64,000 bases of DNA from Roseicyclus mahoneyensis (GCF_003148775.1 NZ_QGGW01000006.1:62001-126000), one strand, 5' to 3'; shown: positions 9,329-17,512, numbered from the stretch's first letter. Translations and numbers: made by a program. The notes: generated by a model from the letters alone, not told the origin.

Positions 9329-9368
9329 GCAAAGACCGGCTCCGATTAGCGGGTTGTTCAGTCTTTGC
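9329..9368. repeat. Inverted repeat upstream of fliC
   Basis: Perfect 8-bp arms GCAAAGAC (9329-9336) and GTCTTTGC (9361-9368) separated by 24 bp. The spacer contains the CtrA-like pair at 9346-9360. There is no T run, so a terminator is unlikely; a regulator-binding site or an RNA hairpin at the end of the flgN transcript are both possible. Confidence 0.5.
9346..9360 (+). promoter_or_regulatory. CtrA-like site upstream of fliC
   Basis: TTAG-N7-TTCA, six of eight matches to TTAA-N7-TTAA. The same two tetramers with the same spacing occur in the coding direction upstream of motB (38392-38406). It ends 155 bp before the fliC ATG, further away than the other sites, so direct control of fliC is uncertain. 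Confidence 0.35.
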
Positions 9369-9515
9369 GTCGAAGGGTTGCCCTGCACCCAGGCGGGTGG
9401 CGTGGCCCCGAACTACGGGCTGCAATTGTCAGAAGACACTTCGCAGGGCCGACACAGGCCCATGACGTGACAGGCGCCGAATCCGCGCCATGAAGAAGCG
9501 AGAAAGGGGACGAAC

Positions 9516-11063
9516 ATGTCCAGCATTCTGACCAACACGAGCGCCATGGTGGCGTTGCAGACCCTGAAATCCGTGAACTCCAACCTGCAAAAGACCCAAG
9601 GCGAGATCTCCACCGGCAAATCCGTGGCCTCGGCACGGGACAATTCTGCGGTCTGGGCGATTTCCAAGGTTATGGAATCCGACGTCAAGGGCTTCAAGGG
9701 GATCTCCGACAGCCTCAGCCTTGGGGAATCCACCGTCGCCGTCGCGCGGACGGCCGCCGAAACGGTCACCGACCTCTTGACCGACATCAAGGGCAAGATC
9801 GTCGCCGCCCAGGAAGAAAACGTCGATCGCGGCAAGATCCAGACGGATATCGCGGCGCTGCGCGACCAGATCACCTCGGTGGTGAACGCAGCCCAGTTCA
9901 ACGGGTTGAATCTGGTCAAGGGCACGGAGGACATGAACATCCTCTCCTCACTCGACCGGTCCGGAAGCGGGACCGTTGCGGCCGCCAATATCACCGTTGC
10001 GCGTCAGGACCTGTCCACGGCGGCCGGGACCTTCGGAACGGCGGAAACGGATCTGAACTCGGCGGGTTTCGCCACCGTCGGCACCGGCACGACCAATAGT
10101 GCCGCCATGAGGGCCACAACCGGCTCCTCGCTGCAGATCGGCATCACCGCGGCCAACAGCGAAAGCTACAACATCACCATCGACGGCAATGAATTCAGCT
10201 TTACCAGCGACGCGGATGCCACTGCGGCCGAAATTCAGGAAGGCTTTGCCGCGGCGATCAACGCCCGTGGCATCGAAGGCCTGAGTGTCGATATCGGAAC
10301 CGCCGGAAAGATCATCCTGCGCAACACCAACGCCTTCAGCGATCTCAATGTCACGGCCACGGCCGGGACGCCCGGCAACTTGATCGCCGAGGAAATCAAC
10401 GGTGTCGCAGTGCCCGGCGCCGACGCCAACGCGCAGCAAAGCCTTGTCCAGCGGGCAACGTCAGTCAATTTCTCGGCCTCGGCGGCCGTGGAGGAGGGGC
10501 GCGGGTTCCGGATCAACCTTGGCAGCGACAACTTCACCTATGTCGCCGGCAAGGGCGAGACGATGGAGGATGTCGCACGCGGCCTCAAGACGGCCATCGA
10601 TTCCGCAAGGGTCGAGGGTCTGACCGCGCAGGTCCAGTTCAACAGCGACACGAATTCCTGGCAGCTGGCCGTGGACGATGCCGAAACCGGCGGGCAGACG
10701 CTGACCCTCGTGGCCAATACCGGAACTGGCGCGGCCTCGGGCGGGTTGTTCGGCCTCGACAATATCGATGTCCGCACGAATGCCGGTGCGGATGCAGCGC
10801 TCGACAATATCGAGACGCTGATCCAGAACTCGATCGACGCGGCGGCGGCTTTCGGCTCGGCCGAGGGCCGGATCGAGACGCAATCAAACTTCGTCTCGAA
10901 ACTGATCGACAGTCTCAAGGCCGGGATCGGCACCCTCGTCGATGCCAATATGGAAGAGGCGTCTGCCCGGTTGCAGGCCCTGCAGGTGCAGCAGCAGCTG
11001 GCAACGCAGTCTCTTTCGATCGCCAACCAGGCACCGCAGAACATCCTCGCGCTGTTCCGTTGA
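9516..11063 (+). CDS. fliC: Flagellin FliC
   Basis: Filament subunit, 515 residues. The conserved N-terminal D0/D1 region (TSAMVALQTLKSVNSNL, then STGKSVASARDNSAVWAIS) and the C-terminal D1/D0 region (ARLQALQVQQQLATQSL, SIANQAPQNILALFR) are complete. The central part (about 210-420) holds two related segments of about 80 residues, one around YNITIDGNEFSFTS and one around FRINLGSDNFTYVAG, each followed by a helix and a LTVTA/LTLVA-type strand, which look like a duplicated D2-type domain. AAAGGGGA precedes the ATG. The only flagellin gene in the window. Expected control is by FlbT/FlaF acting on its mRNA. Confidence 0.97.
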   Translation: MSSILTNTSAMVALQTLKSVNSNLQKTQGEISTGKSVASARDNSAVWAISKVMESDVKGFKGISDSLSLGESTVAVARTAAETVTDLLTDIKGKIVAAQEENVDRGKIQTDIAALRDQITSVVNAAQFNGLNLVKGTEDMNILSSLDRSGSGTVAAANITVARQDLSTAAGTFGTAETDLNSAGFATVGTGTTNSAAMRATTGSSLQIGITAANSESYNITIDGNEFSFTSDADATAAEIQEGFAAAINARGIEGLSVDIGTAGKIILRNTNAFSDLNVTATAGTPGNLIAEEINGVAVPGADANAQQSLVQRATSVNFSASAAVEEGRGFRINLGSDNFTYVAGKGETMEDVARGLKTAIDSARVEGLTAQVQFNSDTNSWQLAVDDAETGGQTLTLVANTGTGAASGGLFGLDNIDVRTNAGADAALDNIETLIQNSIDAAAAFGSAEGRIETQSNFVSKLIDSLKAGIGTLVDANMEEASARLQALQVQQQLATQSLSIANQAPQNILALFR

Positions 11064-11072
11064 TCTGATCTC

Positions 11073-11100
11073 GGTCCGGGGGGCATGCGCGCCCCGGGCC
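11073..11100 (+). terminator. GC-rich hairpin between fliC and flaF
   Basis: Nine paired bases (GGTCCGGGG with CCCCGGGCC, one G-T pair) around a ten-base loop, starting nine bases past the fliC stop. There is no T run, so it may be a partial terminator or a 3' stabiliser that keeps fliC mRNA far above flaF-flbT. Confidence 0.5.
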
Positions 11101-11149
11101 GGTCTCGTTCACCTCTCCCCTTGCCGCCGTTTCCAGAAGGACAGACCCC

Positions 11150-11524
11150 GTGACCGCCACCTTGCTTGCACAGACCGCCTATGGCGCGGCCGCCGCCCCG
11201 GTGCGCACCGCGCGTGGCAGTGAACTCGCCGCCTTCGAAGCCATCACCGCCCGGCTGGCGCGCGCCACGGAACCCAGCGCTCCGATGGTGCTTCGGGCCG
11301 CCGCACTTCACGACAATCGCCGCCTGTGGACGGCGCTCGCGACGGACCTCGCAGGGGCCGATAACGCTCTGCCGCAAGGGCTTCGGGCGCAGTTGTTCTA
11401 CCTCGCGGAATTCTCCTTAGTGCAAAGCCGCGCAGCGCTGCGCGATGTTGCGGCGCTGCAGGGGCTCATCGACGTCAACCGGGCCGTGATGCGCGGCCTT
11501 GCAGGCGAGGCGGGCACAGCATGA
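11150..11524 (+). CDS. flaF: Flagellar biosynthesis regulator FlaF
   Basis: 124-residue FlaF protein, an alphaproteobacterial factor that in Caulobacter promotes flagellin translation and secretion in opposition to FlbT. Recognisable are the N-terminal AQTAYGAA segment, LRAAALHDNRRLWTALATDL and QLFYLAEFSLVQSRAAL. It overlaps flbT by four bases and follows fliC by 86 bp. Presence of FlaF and FlbT is itself a marker of alphaproteobacterial flagella. Confidence 0.93.
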   Translation: MTATLLAQTAYGAAAAPVRTARGSELAAFEAITARLARATEPSAPMVLRAAALHDNRRLWTALATDLAGADNALPQGLRAQLFYLAEFSLVQSRAALRDVAALQGLIDVNRAVMRGLAGEAGTA

Positions 11525-11925
11525 GTGGGCTTGTCCTCAAACTCGGCCCGCGCGAACGGGTGCTGATCAATGGCGCCGTCATCGAGAACGGCGACCGGCG
11601 CGCGCGACTGGCGATCATGACGCCCAACGCCAGCATCCTGCGCCTGCGCGACGCGATCCACCCAGAAGAGGTGACAACGCCAGTGCGCAGGGTGTGCTAC
11701 ATTGCGCAACTGGTTCTCTCTGGCGATGCCGACCTGCCCGAAGCCAAGAGCCAGCTGCTTCGGGGCATGGAACAATTGAGCCAGGTCTTCACAGACCCCG
11801 ACAGCCGCAGCCAGTTGGCCCGTGCGACCGAGCATCTGACGCAAGATCAGGTCTATCACGCGCTCAAGGCCCTGCGTACCTTGCTGCCGCGTGAGGAACG
11901 CCTGATCGCGGCGCATGGGCCATGA
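11521..11925 (+). CDS. flbT: Flagellin translation repressor FlbT
   Basis: 134-residue FlbT, known in Caulobacter to bind the 5' untranslated region of flagellin mRNA and link filament synthesis to hook completion. Typical segments are LVLKLGPRERVLINGAVIEN, LRLRDAIHPEEVTTPVRRVC and YIAQLVLSGD. It is coupled by ATGA overlaps to flaF before it and to the DUF1217 gene after it. A likely target is the roughly 60-150 nt leader of fliC in this window. Confidence 0.93.
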   Translation: MSGLVLKLGPRERVLINGAVIENGDRRARLAIMTPNASILRLRDAIHPEEVTTPVRRVCYIAQLVLSGDADLPEAKSQLLRGMEQLSQVFTDPDSRSQLARATEHLTQDQVYHALKALRTLLPREERLIAAHGP

Positions 11926-12719
11926 GTTTCCAGCCCCTCATACCGCTCGCGGGCTACGCAGGATGGCGGTTCCTGTCAGGCAGCCTCGAGAATCAGGTTG
12001 CGCGCTTTGCGGGCGACCCGGCCGGAACCCGTGACGTTGCCTATTTCCGAGAGAAGATCGGGCAGGTCACGGACGCCGCTGGACTGGTGTCGGATTTTCG
12101 ACTGTTGCGCGTGGCCCTTGGCGCGTTCGGCCTGCAAGACGACTTGCCGAACCGAGCTTTCATACAAAAGGTCCTTTCCGATCCCGTCACGGCAGACACG
12201 GCGCTCGTCAACCGGTTGGCCGACAAGCGATACCGCGCCTTTGCCGAGGCCTTTGGCTTCGGCGGCCCCCTGCCACCGCGCAACCGGCTGCCCGGATTTG
12301 CGGACAACATCCTTGCCCGGTCCACCCGGCAGGATTTCGAGCGTGCCGTAGGGTCGCAAAGCCCGGACATGCGTCTTGCGCTTGCCGCGCAACGGGAAGT
12401 GCCGGAACTGGCCGCACGCGGCCTGACCGATACGACGAGCTGGCTGTCCGTTCTGGGCAACCCACCGCTGCGCAAGGTGTTTGAAACAGCCTTTGGCCTG
12501 CCGGCCTCGATTGGAACGCTCGATCTCGATCTGCAACTCAAGGCCTTTCGTGATGGCGCCCGGCGGCTGTCGGGATCGTCGGACTTCACCCAGTTCACGG
12601 ACCCCGTCCGGGTGGAGGGTCTGATCCGAAGCTTCACCTTGCGGACCGAGGCTTCGGCAGGGCCGTCACCCCTGACGCCGGGGTATTCCGCCTTGATCCT
12701 GCTTGGCGCCATTCGGTGA
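11922..12719 (+). CDS. DUF1217 flagellar-cluster protein
   Basis: 265 residues, matching what I know of the DUF1217 family found in alphaproteobacterial flagellar clusters. The first half (YAGWRFLSGSLENQVARFAG, then FREKIGQVTDAAGLVSDFRL) and the block NRLADKRYRAFAEAFGFG are typical. There is no signal peptide or membrane segment, and the protein looks helical. It is coupled to flbT by overlap, so it belongs to the flagellin module; the function is not known to me. It ends three bases from the convergent fliI. Confidence 0.8.
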   Translation: MSFQPLIPLAGYAGWRFLSGSLENQVARFAGDPAGTRDVAYFREKIGQVTDAAGLVSDFRLLRVALGAFGLQDDLPNRAFIQKVLSDPVTADTALVNRLADKRYRAFAEAFGFGGPLPPRNRLPGFADNILARSTRQDFERAVGSQSPDMRLALAAQREVPELAARGLTDTTSWLSVLGNPPLRKVFETAFGLPASIGTLDLDLQLKAFRDGARRLSGSSDFTQFTDPVRVEGLIRSFTLRTEASAGPSPLTPGYSALILLGAIR

Positions 12720-12722
12720 CAA

Positions 12723-14114
12723 TCATGGGCTGCCGGGCGCCGCCCTGACAGGCGCAGGGCGATCCTCGAACACGGCGCGCGCGGCACGGGTTCCGCGCCG
12801 ATCGGGGTCGACGGCGTCAAGAATTCCACGCAGATGGACGAAACTCTCTTCGGGGATCGCACCACCCTGTGCCGCGACAAAGGCGTCGAGCGCGGGCCAG
12901 ACCGCAATCGCCGCATCCGTCACCGGATCGCTGCCCGCCGCATAGAGACCCGCCTGGATCATCATCTCGGTCCGGTCATGGGCGCCAAGGAGCTGGCGAG
13001 CCCGCTGGATCAGTTTTCCTTCCTCCACGCTGGCGGCACCGGGCAATGCGCGCGACACCGACCGCAGCAGGTCGATGGCCGGATAGCGGCCGCGTTCCGC
13101 GATGTCGCGGCTGAGCAGGACATGGCCATCGAGCACGCCGCGCATCACATCGGCAACCGGCCCCTCCATGTCGGAGCCTGCGACAAGCACCGAGAGCACG
13201 GCAGTGATATCGCCTTGTCCCGCGCCACCCGGCCCGGCGCGCTCGGCCAACGCCATCACCATCTGTGCCATGGAGGCGGGAAACCCTGATGGGCCGAAGG
13301 GCTCGCCCACGGCGGCGGCGACCTCGCGCTGCGCCTCGGCGAAGCGGGTGATGCTGTCGGCGAGAACCAGCACATGCAGCCCCCGGTCGCGGAAATATTC
13401 CGCCACGCTCATCATTGCCCAGGCCGCCCGTGCGCGGGTCAGGGCAGGCTGATCCGATGTGGCGACAACAACGACAGCGCGCGCCAGCCCACCCGCGCCA
13501 AGCGTCTCGGCCACGAAATCGCGCACCTCGCGCCCGCGCTCGCCGATCAGGCCGATCACGACCACATCGGCCGCGATGCCCTGCGCCAGACCCGCGATCA
13601 GGTGTGACTTGCCCACGCCCGAGCCCGCGAACAGGCCGACCCTTTGCCCACGCACGATCGGCAGCAGTGTGTCGAAGACCGCGAAGCCGGTGCGCAACCG
13701 CTGCCCCAGACCACGACGCTGCGCCGGAGGCGGTGGCGGCGCCAAGAGCGGCACGGCGCGAGGCCCGGGAAACAGCGGCCGCTCGTCCAGAGGCCGCCCG
13801 TCGGGGTCGATCACACGCCCCAGCCAGCCGGGATGCGGCGACAGGCTGGCCGGTCCCAGATGGGTGACCGGCTGGCCCAGCCGTATGCCGTCAGGCGCGC
13901 CTTCGGGCATCACCGTACAGCCCTGCGCGTCGATCCGCAGCACCTCGCCCACAAGGGCATCCCCGATCCGGACCCGGTCGCCCAACGCGGCGATCCGGTC
14001 AAGGCCCGTTACCCGCACATGATCGCGGCCCAGCGCCGTGATCTGCCCGACACTGCGCGCAGGCCGGATATCACGCAGCCGCGCGCGCAAGGGATCGAAG
14101 ACATCATCGGGCAT
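12723..14114 (-). CDS. fliI: Flagellum-specific ATPase FliI
   Basis: ATPase of the flagellar type III export apparatus. Start at 14114 (MPDDVFDPLRARL) with GGAGGA seven bases upstream; 463 residues, the usual length. F1-beta-like fold: Walker A GSGVGKSHL at about 164-172, where most FliI have GKSTL; the metal-binding Ser170 is kept. The Walker B segment is VLVLADSITRFA, and PFGPSGFPASMAQMVMALAER is the FliI-type stretch after it. Divergent from flgB, so the two share a 99 bp control region. No fliJ follows it here. Confidence 0.95.
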   Translation of the reverse strand: MPDDVFDPLRARLRDIRPARSVGQITALGRDHVRVTGLDRIAALGDRVRIGDALVGEVLRIDAQGCTVMPEGAPDGIRLGQPVTHLGPASLSPHPGWLGRVIDPDGRPLDERPLFPGPRAVPLLAPPPPPAQRRGLGQRLRTGFAVFDTLLPIVRGQRVGLFAGSGVGKSHLIAGLAQGIAADVVVIGLIGERGREVRDFVAETLGAGGLARAVVVVATSDQPALTRARAAWAMMSVAEYFRDRGLHVLVLADSITRFAEAQREVAAAVGEPFGPSGFPASMAQMVMALAERAGPGGAGQGDITAVLSVLVAGSDMEGPVADVMRGVLDGHVLLSRDIAERGRYPAIDLLRSVSRALPGAASVEEGKLIQRARQLLGAHDRTEMMIQAGLYAAGSDPVTDAAIAVWPALDAFVAAQGGAIPEESFVHLRGILDAVDPDRRGTRAARAVFEDRPAPVRAAPGSP

Positions 14115-14177
14115 GGGCGAATCCTCCGGCCAGTGGCGCCGCGGGGGCGTCACTTACCGTTTCTAAAGGAATCACCG

Positions 14178-14192
14178 TTAAGCATCCGTGTA
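14178..14192 (+). promoter_or_regulatory. Weak CtrA-like site upstream of flgB
   Basis: TTAA-N7-TGTA, six of eight matches to the CtrA consensus, 21 bp before the flgB ATG and 63 bp before the divergent fliI start. Taken alone it would not be convincing; it is listed because of the series of equally spaced pairs across the cluster. Confidence 0.3.
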
Positions 14193-14213
14193 GCCGAAGT
14201 GGGAGAAGCCCCG

Positions 14214-14564
14214 ATGTTCGACAGGCTCGAGATCTTTGCCCTTGCCAGCGCACGTGCCCAGCACGCGGCGGCAAGGCAGGCCGTGGTGGCCCAGAACATC
14301 GCCAATGCCGACACACCCGGCTACCGCGCGCGCGACATCAGCAGCTTCGACGAAACCTGGCGCGAGATGCAGATGGGTGGCGGCCCGCGCGACGGTCTGC
14401 CGGTCCGGACGATCGACGCCAATGGCACCGCCTCGCCCAACGGAAATTCCGTCTCTCTCGAACTGGAAATGCTGCGCGGGATCGAGGCGCAGCGCGCCCA
14501 TTCCCGCGCCTTGCAGGTCTATGGCTCGGCCATGTCGATCCTGCGCACCAGTATCGGGCGATAG
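14214..14564 (+). CDS. flgB: Flagellar proximal rod protein FlgB
   Basis: 116-residue rod subunit that starts MFDRLEIFALASARAQHAAA; the frame is open far upstream opposite fliI, but only the ATG at 14214 yields a family-like N-terminus. GGGAGAAG precedes it. Contains the rod/hook signature VVAQNIANADTPGYRARDI. First gene of a tight rightward unit flgB-flgC-fliE-fliQ-flgF-flgG-flgA-flgH-fliL that builds rod and L ring. Confidence 0.93.
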   Translation: MFDRLEIFALASARAQHAAARQAVVAQNIANADTPGYRARDISSFDETWREMQMGGGPRDGLPVRTIDANGTASPNGNSVSLELEMLRGIEAQRAHSRALQVYGSAMSILRTSIGR

Positions 14565-14582
14565 GTCTTATAGGAGAATGAG

Positions 14583-14975
14583 ATGACCGATTTCAGCTCC
14601 GCCCTCGGTGTCGCGGCCTCCGGCATGCGGTCGCAGGCCGACCGGATCCGCCATGTGTCCGAAAACATCGCCAATGCCGACACGCCCGGCTACCGCCGCA
14701 AGATCGTCAGCTTCGAGGAGATGCGCGGCCCGGGCGCGCCCGAGGGTGCCGTCCAGCCCGGCCGGGTAGCTCTTGACCAGCGCGCCCTGCCGCAGGTGTT
14801 CGACCCCGGTCACCCGATGGCCGATCAAAGCGGGCATTATCTGGGCTCGAATGTCGACCTTGTGGTCGAACTGGCCGACGCCCGCGAGGCGCAGCGGAGC
14901 TACGAGGCCAATCTGCGCGTCTTCGATCAGGTGCGGCAGATGTCGTCATCGCTCAACGATCTTCTGCGGCGCTGA
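14583..14975 (+). CDS. flgC: Flagellar proximal rod protein FlgC
   Basis: 130-residue rod subunit, typical length. The N-terminal signature HVSENIANADTPGYRRKIV is nearly the same as in FlgB, and the C-terminal helix DAREAQRSYEANLRVFDQ is characteristic of FlgC. AGGAGAATGAG precedes the ATG. 18 bp downstream of flgB and 16 bp upstream of fliE. Confidence 0.95.
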   Translation: MTDFSSALGVAASGMRSQADRIRHVSENIANADTPGYRRKIVSFEEMRGPGAPEGAVQPGRVALDQRALPQVFDPGHPMADQSGHYLGSNVDLVVELADAREAQRSYEANLRVFDQVRQMSSSLNDLLRR

Positions 14976-14976
14976 C

Positions 14977-14985
14977 GGGGGGGGG
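14977..14985 (+). repeat. G9 tract in the fliE translation start region
   Basis: Nine consecutive G between the flgC stop and the fliE ATG, ending six bases before that ATG. It overlaps the only possible Shine-Dalgarno of fliE, so changes of tract length would alter spacing. Confidence 0.9.
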
Positions 14986-14991
14986 TAGACC

Positions 14992-15282
14992 ATGGATATC
15001 CGCAACACTCTGGCGCTGCAGGCCTATGCGCAATCGCGGCTCGCCGCCCAACCCACCCCGCAGGCCGAAGGGGCCGGTGCCGCCTTCACCGCCGCTGTGA
15101 CGGGCTTTACCCAGACCCTCGCCCAAGGCGAGGCGCAGGCCCGCGCGGCCATGACCACGGGGGCCGATCCGCATGCGCTGGTGACCGCGCTCGCGCAGAC
15201 GGAACTTGCCGTGGAAACCGCCGTGACCGTCCGCGACCGCGTGGTCGAGGCCTACCAGGAAATCCTGAGGATGCCGGTCTGA
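14992..15282 (+). CDS. fliE: Flagellar hook-basal body protein FliE
   Basis: 96-residue protein that joins the MS ring and the rod. The C-terminal pattern PHALVTALAQTELAVETAV followed by VRDRVVEAYQEILRMPV is diagnostic for FliE. Its stop overlaps the fliQ start by one base. Translation appears to start behind an unusual run of nine G. Confidence 0.93.
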   Translation: MDIRNTLALQAYAQSRLAAQPTPQAEGAGAAFTAAVTGFTQTLAQGEAQARAAMTTGADPHALVTALAQTELAVETAVTVRDRVVEAYQEILRMPV

Positions 15283-15548
15283 TGGACGAGATGATCTTCT
15301 TCGACACGCTGCGTCAGGGGCTTTGGGCGGCGGTGCTGATCTCCACCCCTATCCTTGTCGCGGCGCTGATCTCGGGCATCATCGTGGGCCTGTTCCAGGC
15401 GCTGACCTCGATCCAGGAAATGACGCTGACCTTCGTGCCGAAACTGGCCGCGATCCTGGCCGTCTTCTGGGTCTCGATGAGCTTCATGACCTCGACGCTG
15501 ACCGGCTATTTCGCCAACACGCTGATCCCGATCATCGCAGGCATGTGA
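15282..15548 (+). CDS. fliQ: Flagellar export gate protein FliQ
   Basis: 88-residue inner-membrane protein of the export gate (FliPQR core). Two hydrophobic segments are visible, about 15-38 (LWAAVLISTPILVAALISG) and 50-80 (LAAILAVFWVSMSFMTSTL), with the conserved FQALTSIQEMTLTFVPKL between them. Coupled to fliE. The partners FliP (31140-31868), FliR and FlhB (20227-21000, 19139-20227) are in other units of the same cluster. Confidence 0.95.
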   Translation: MDEMIFFDTLRQGLWAAVLISTPILVAALISGIIVGLFQALTSIQEMTLTFVPKLAAILAVFWVSMSFMTSTLTGYFANTLIPIIAGM

Positions 15549-15553
15549 CGCAG

Positions 15554-16276
15554 ATGGACAACGCCACCTATACCACGCTGACCCGCCAATCCGGCCTGCT
15601 GACGGAAATGCAGGTCGTGGCCCACAACATCGCAAACATGGCCACCGCCGGCTACCGGGCCGAAGGCGTGGTCTTCGCCGAACATGTCCGCCGTCTGGAG
15701 GGCGAGACCGACAGCCTGTCGATGGCCCATGCGACGGGCCGCGCCATCTCGGCGCAGCAAGGCGCGCTCGACCAGACCGGGTCGCCCTTTCACGTCGCCA
15801 TCGAAGGCGAAGGCTTCTTTCTTGTGCAGACACCCGAGGGCGAGGCGCTGACGCGGGCCGGAAATTTCGTGCGCACGGCATTTGGCGAACTGGCGACGCC
15901 CGATGGGCACATGCTGCTCGATGCAGGCGGCGCGCAGGTGTTCGTGCCGCCCGATGCGGCCTCGATCACCATCGCGCAGGACGGCACGCTCAGCGCCGAT
16001 GGCCAGCCGGTCACGCAGATCGGGTTGTGGCAGCCGGTGAACCCCATTGAGCTGACCCGCCGCGCGGGCGTGCTGTTTACCGCCGAAAGCGGTGTGGAAC
16101 CGGCACAGGGCGGCATTCTTCTACAAGGAATGGTCGAACGGTCGAACGTCGACCCCATCGTGCAGATCGCCCGGATGATCGAGGTGCAGCGCGCCTATGA
16201 GCTGGGCGCGAGTTTCCTTGATGCCGAGGATCAGCGCGTCCGCGATTTCCTGCGCACGGCCGGCGCGCGCCAATGA
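15554..16276 (+). CDS. flgF: Flagellar basal-body rod protein FlgF
   Basis: 240-residue proximal-rod protein starting MDNATYTTLTRQSGLLTEMQ at 15554, five bases after fliQ; the frame is open upstream inside fliQ but the extension is not family-like. Rod signatures are VVAHNIANMATAGYRAEGV at the N-terminus and IVQIARMIEVQRAYELG at the C-terminus, with the central IEGEGFFLVQTPEG block. Next gene is flgG. Confidence 0.94.
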   Translation: MDNATYTTLTRQSGLLTEMQVVAHNIANMATAGYRAEGVVFAEHVRRLEGETDSLSMAHATGRAISAQQGALDQTGSPFHVAIEGEGFFLVQTPEGEALTRAGNFVRTAFGELATPDGHMLLDAGGAQVFVPPDAASITIAQDGTLSADGQPVTQIGLWQPVNPIELTRRAGVLFTAESGVEPAQGGILLQGMVERSNVDPIVQIARMIEVQRAYELGASFLDAEDQRVRDFLRTAGARQ

Positions 16277-16289
16277 GAAGAGATGACGC

Positions 16290-17075
16290 ATGAGAGCCCT
16301 CGACATTGCCGCGACCGGGATGAGCGCGCAACAGCTGCGCGTCGACGTGATCGCCAACAACCTCGCCAACATGAACACGACGGGCTACAGCGCGCGGCGC
16401 GCCGATTTCGCTGATCTGCACTATCAGCAAATGGTGCGCGCGGGCGCAATCAACGCCTCGGACGGCACTGTGGTGCCGACAGGCGTGCAGGTCGGCCTCG
16501 GCGTGCGCCCGTCTTCGGTGTCAATCAATATGGCACAGGGTGCATTGGGTGCCTCGGGCGGCGTGCTTGACGTGGCGATCGAAGGGCGCGGCTGGCTCGA
16601 GGTCACGCTGCCCTCGGGCGCATCGGCCTATACCCGCGATGGCGCGCTGCAACGCACGGGCGACGGGCTGATCGTGACCGCCGACGGCCATGAGGTCAGC
16701 CCCGGCATCACCATTCCCGACGATGCGCGCCAGATCTCGATAAACGCCGATGGCGAGGTCTATGCCTATTTCGTCGACCGGGTCGAGGCGGAGCTTTTGG
16801 GCCAGATCAGTCTTGTGGGCTTCAGCAATGATCACGGGCTCGAGGCGATGGGGTCAAACCTGTTCCTCGAAACCGCAGCCTCCGGCGCGCCGGTCCAGAG
16901 CAATCCGGGCGAAGATGGGTTGGGCACACTCAGGCAGGGTTATCTCGAGGAAAGCTCGGTCGATGCCGTGCGCGAGATCACTGATCTGATCCAGGCGCAG
17001 CGTGGCTACGAGTTGAACGCCAAGGTCATCACCGCTGCCGACCAGATGCTCGGCGCGACGACGCAGGTGCGATGA
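16290..17075 (+). CDS. flgG: Flagellar distal rod protein FlgG
   Basis: 261 residues, the usual length for FlgG. N-terminal MRALDIAATGMSAQQLRVDV with IANNLANMNTTGYSARRADF, central LDVAIEGRGWLEVTLPSGA, and C-terminal EITDLIQAQRGYELNAKVI are family signatures. Its stop overlaps the start of flgA. Confidence 0.96.
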   Translation: MRALDIAATGMSAQQLRVDVIANNLANMNTTGYSARRADFADLHYQQMVRAGAINASDGTVVPTGVQVGLGVRPSSVSINMAQGALGASGGVLDVAIEGRGWLEVTLPSGASAYTRDGALQRTGDGLIVTADGHEVSPGITIPDDARQISINADGEVYAYFVDRVEAELLGQISLVGFSNDHGLEAMGSNLFLETAASGAPVQSNPGEDGLGTLRQGYLEESSVDAVREITDLIQAQRGYELNAKVITAADQMLGATTQVR

Positions 17076-17512
17076 TGACCCGGATCCTGTTCACCGCCCT
17101 TGCGCTGATGCTGGCGGCACTGCAATCGGCGGCGCGGGCCGACACGGTGATCGCCGCGGGCACGATCCGCGGGCAAACGCTGATCATGCCCAGCGACGTG
17201 GCGTTGGTGGCGGGCACAACGCCCGGCGCGCTGGCCGATCTCGCCGACGCCATCGGCATGGAGGCGGCCGTGAACCTCTACGCGGGCCGCCCGATCCGCC
17301 CCGGCGACCTGCGCCCGCCTGCCATCGTCGAACGCAACGCATCCGTCACCCTGCGCTATCACCACGGTGGCCTTTTGGTGGTCACCGAAGGTCGCGCGCT
17401 GGACCGGGCCGCCCAAGGCGAGCCGCTGCGTGTGCTCAACCTAGCTTCCCGCAACACCGTGACCGCGACCGCCGCGGCCCCCGGATTAGTCATTGTAGGA
17501 CCCAACCCATGA
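17072..17512 (+). CDS. flgA: P-ring assembly chaperone FlgA
   Basis: 146 residues with a Sec signal peptide (about 1-23, cut after ARA). FlgA is the periplasmic chaperone for P-ring protein FlgI. The SAF-type domain is visible: DVALVAGTTPGALADLADAI, GRPIRPGDLRPP and the C-terminal QGEPLRVLNLASRNTVTA. It is shorter than enterobacterial FlgA (about 220), as usual in alphaproteobacteria. Overlaps both flgG and flgH by four bases. Confidence 0.9.
   Translation: MMTRILFTALALMLAALQSAARADTVIAAGTIRGQTLIMPSDVALVAGTTPGALADLADAIGMEAAVNLYAGRPIRPGDLRPPAIVERNASVTLRYHHGGLLVVTEGRALDRAAQGEPLRVLNLASRNTVTATAAAPGLVIVGPNP

Noticed and set aside
9448-9455. Sigma-28 type -10 (GCCGACAC) before fliC
   Set aside because: No TAAA-type -35 at the proper distance; kept out of the feature list.
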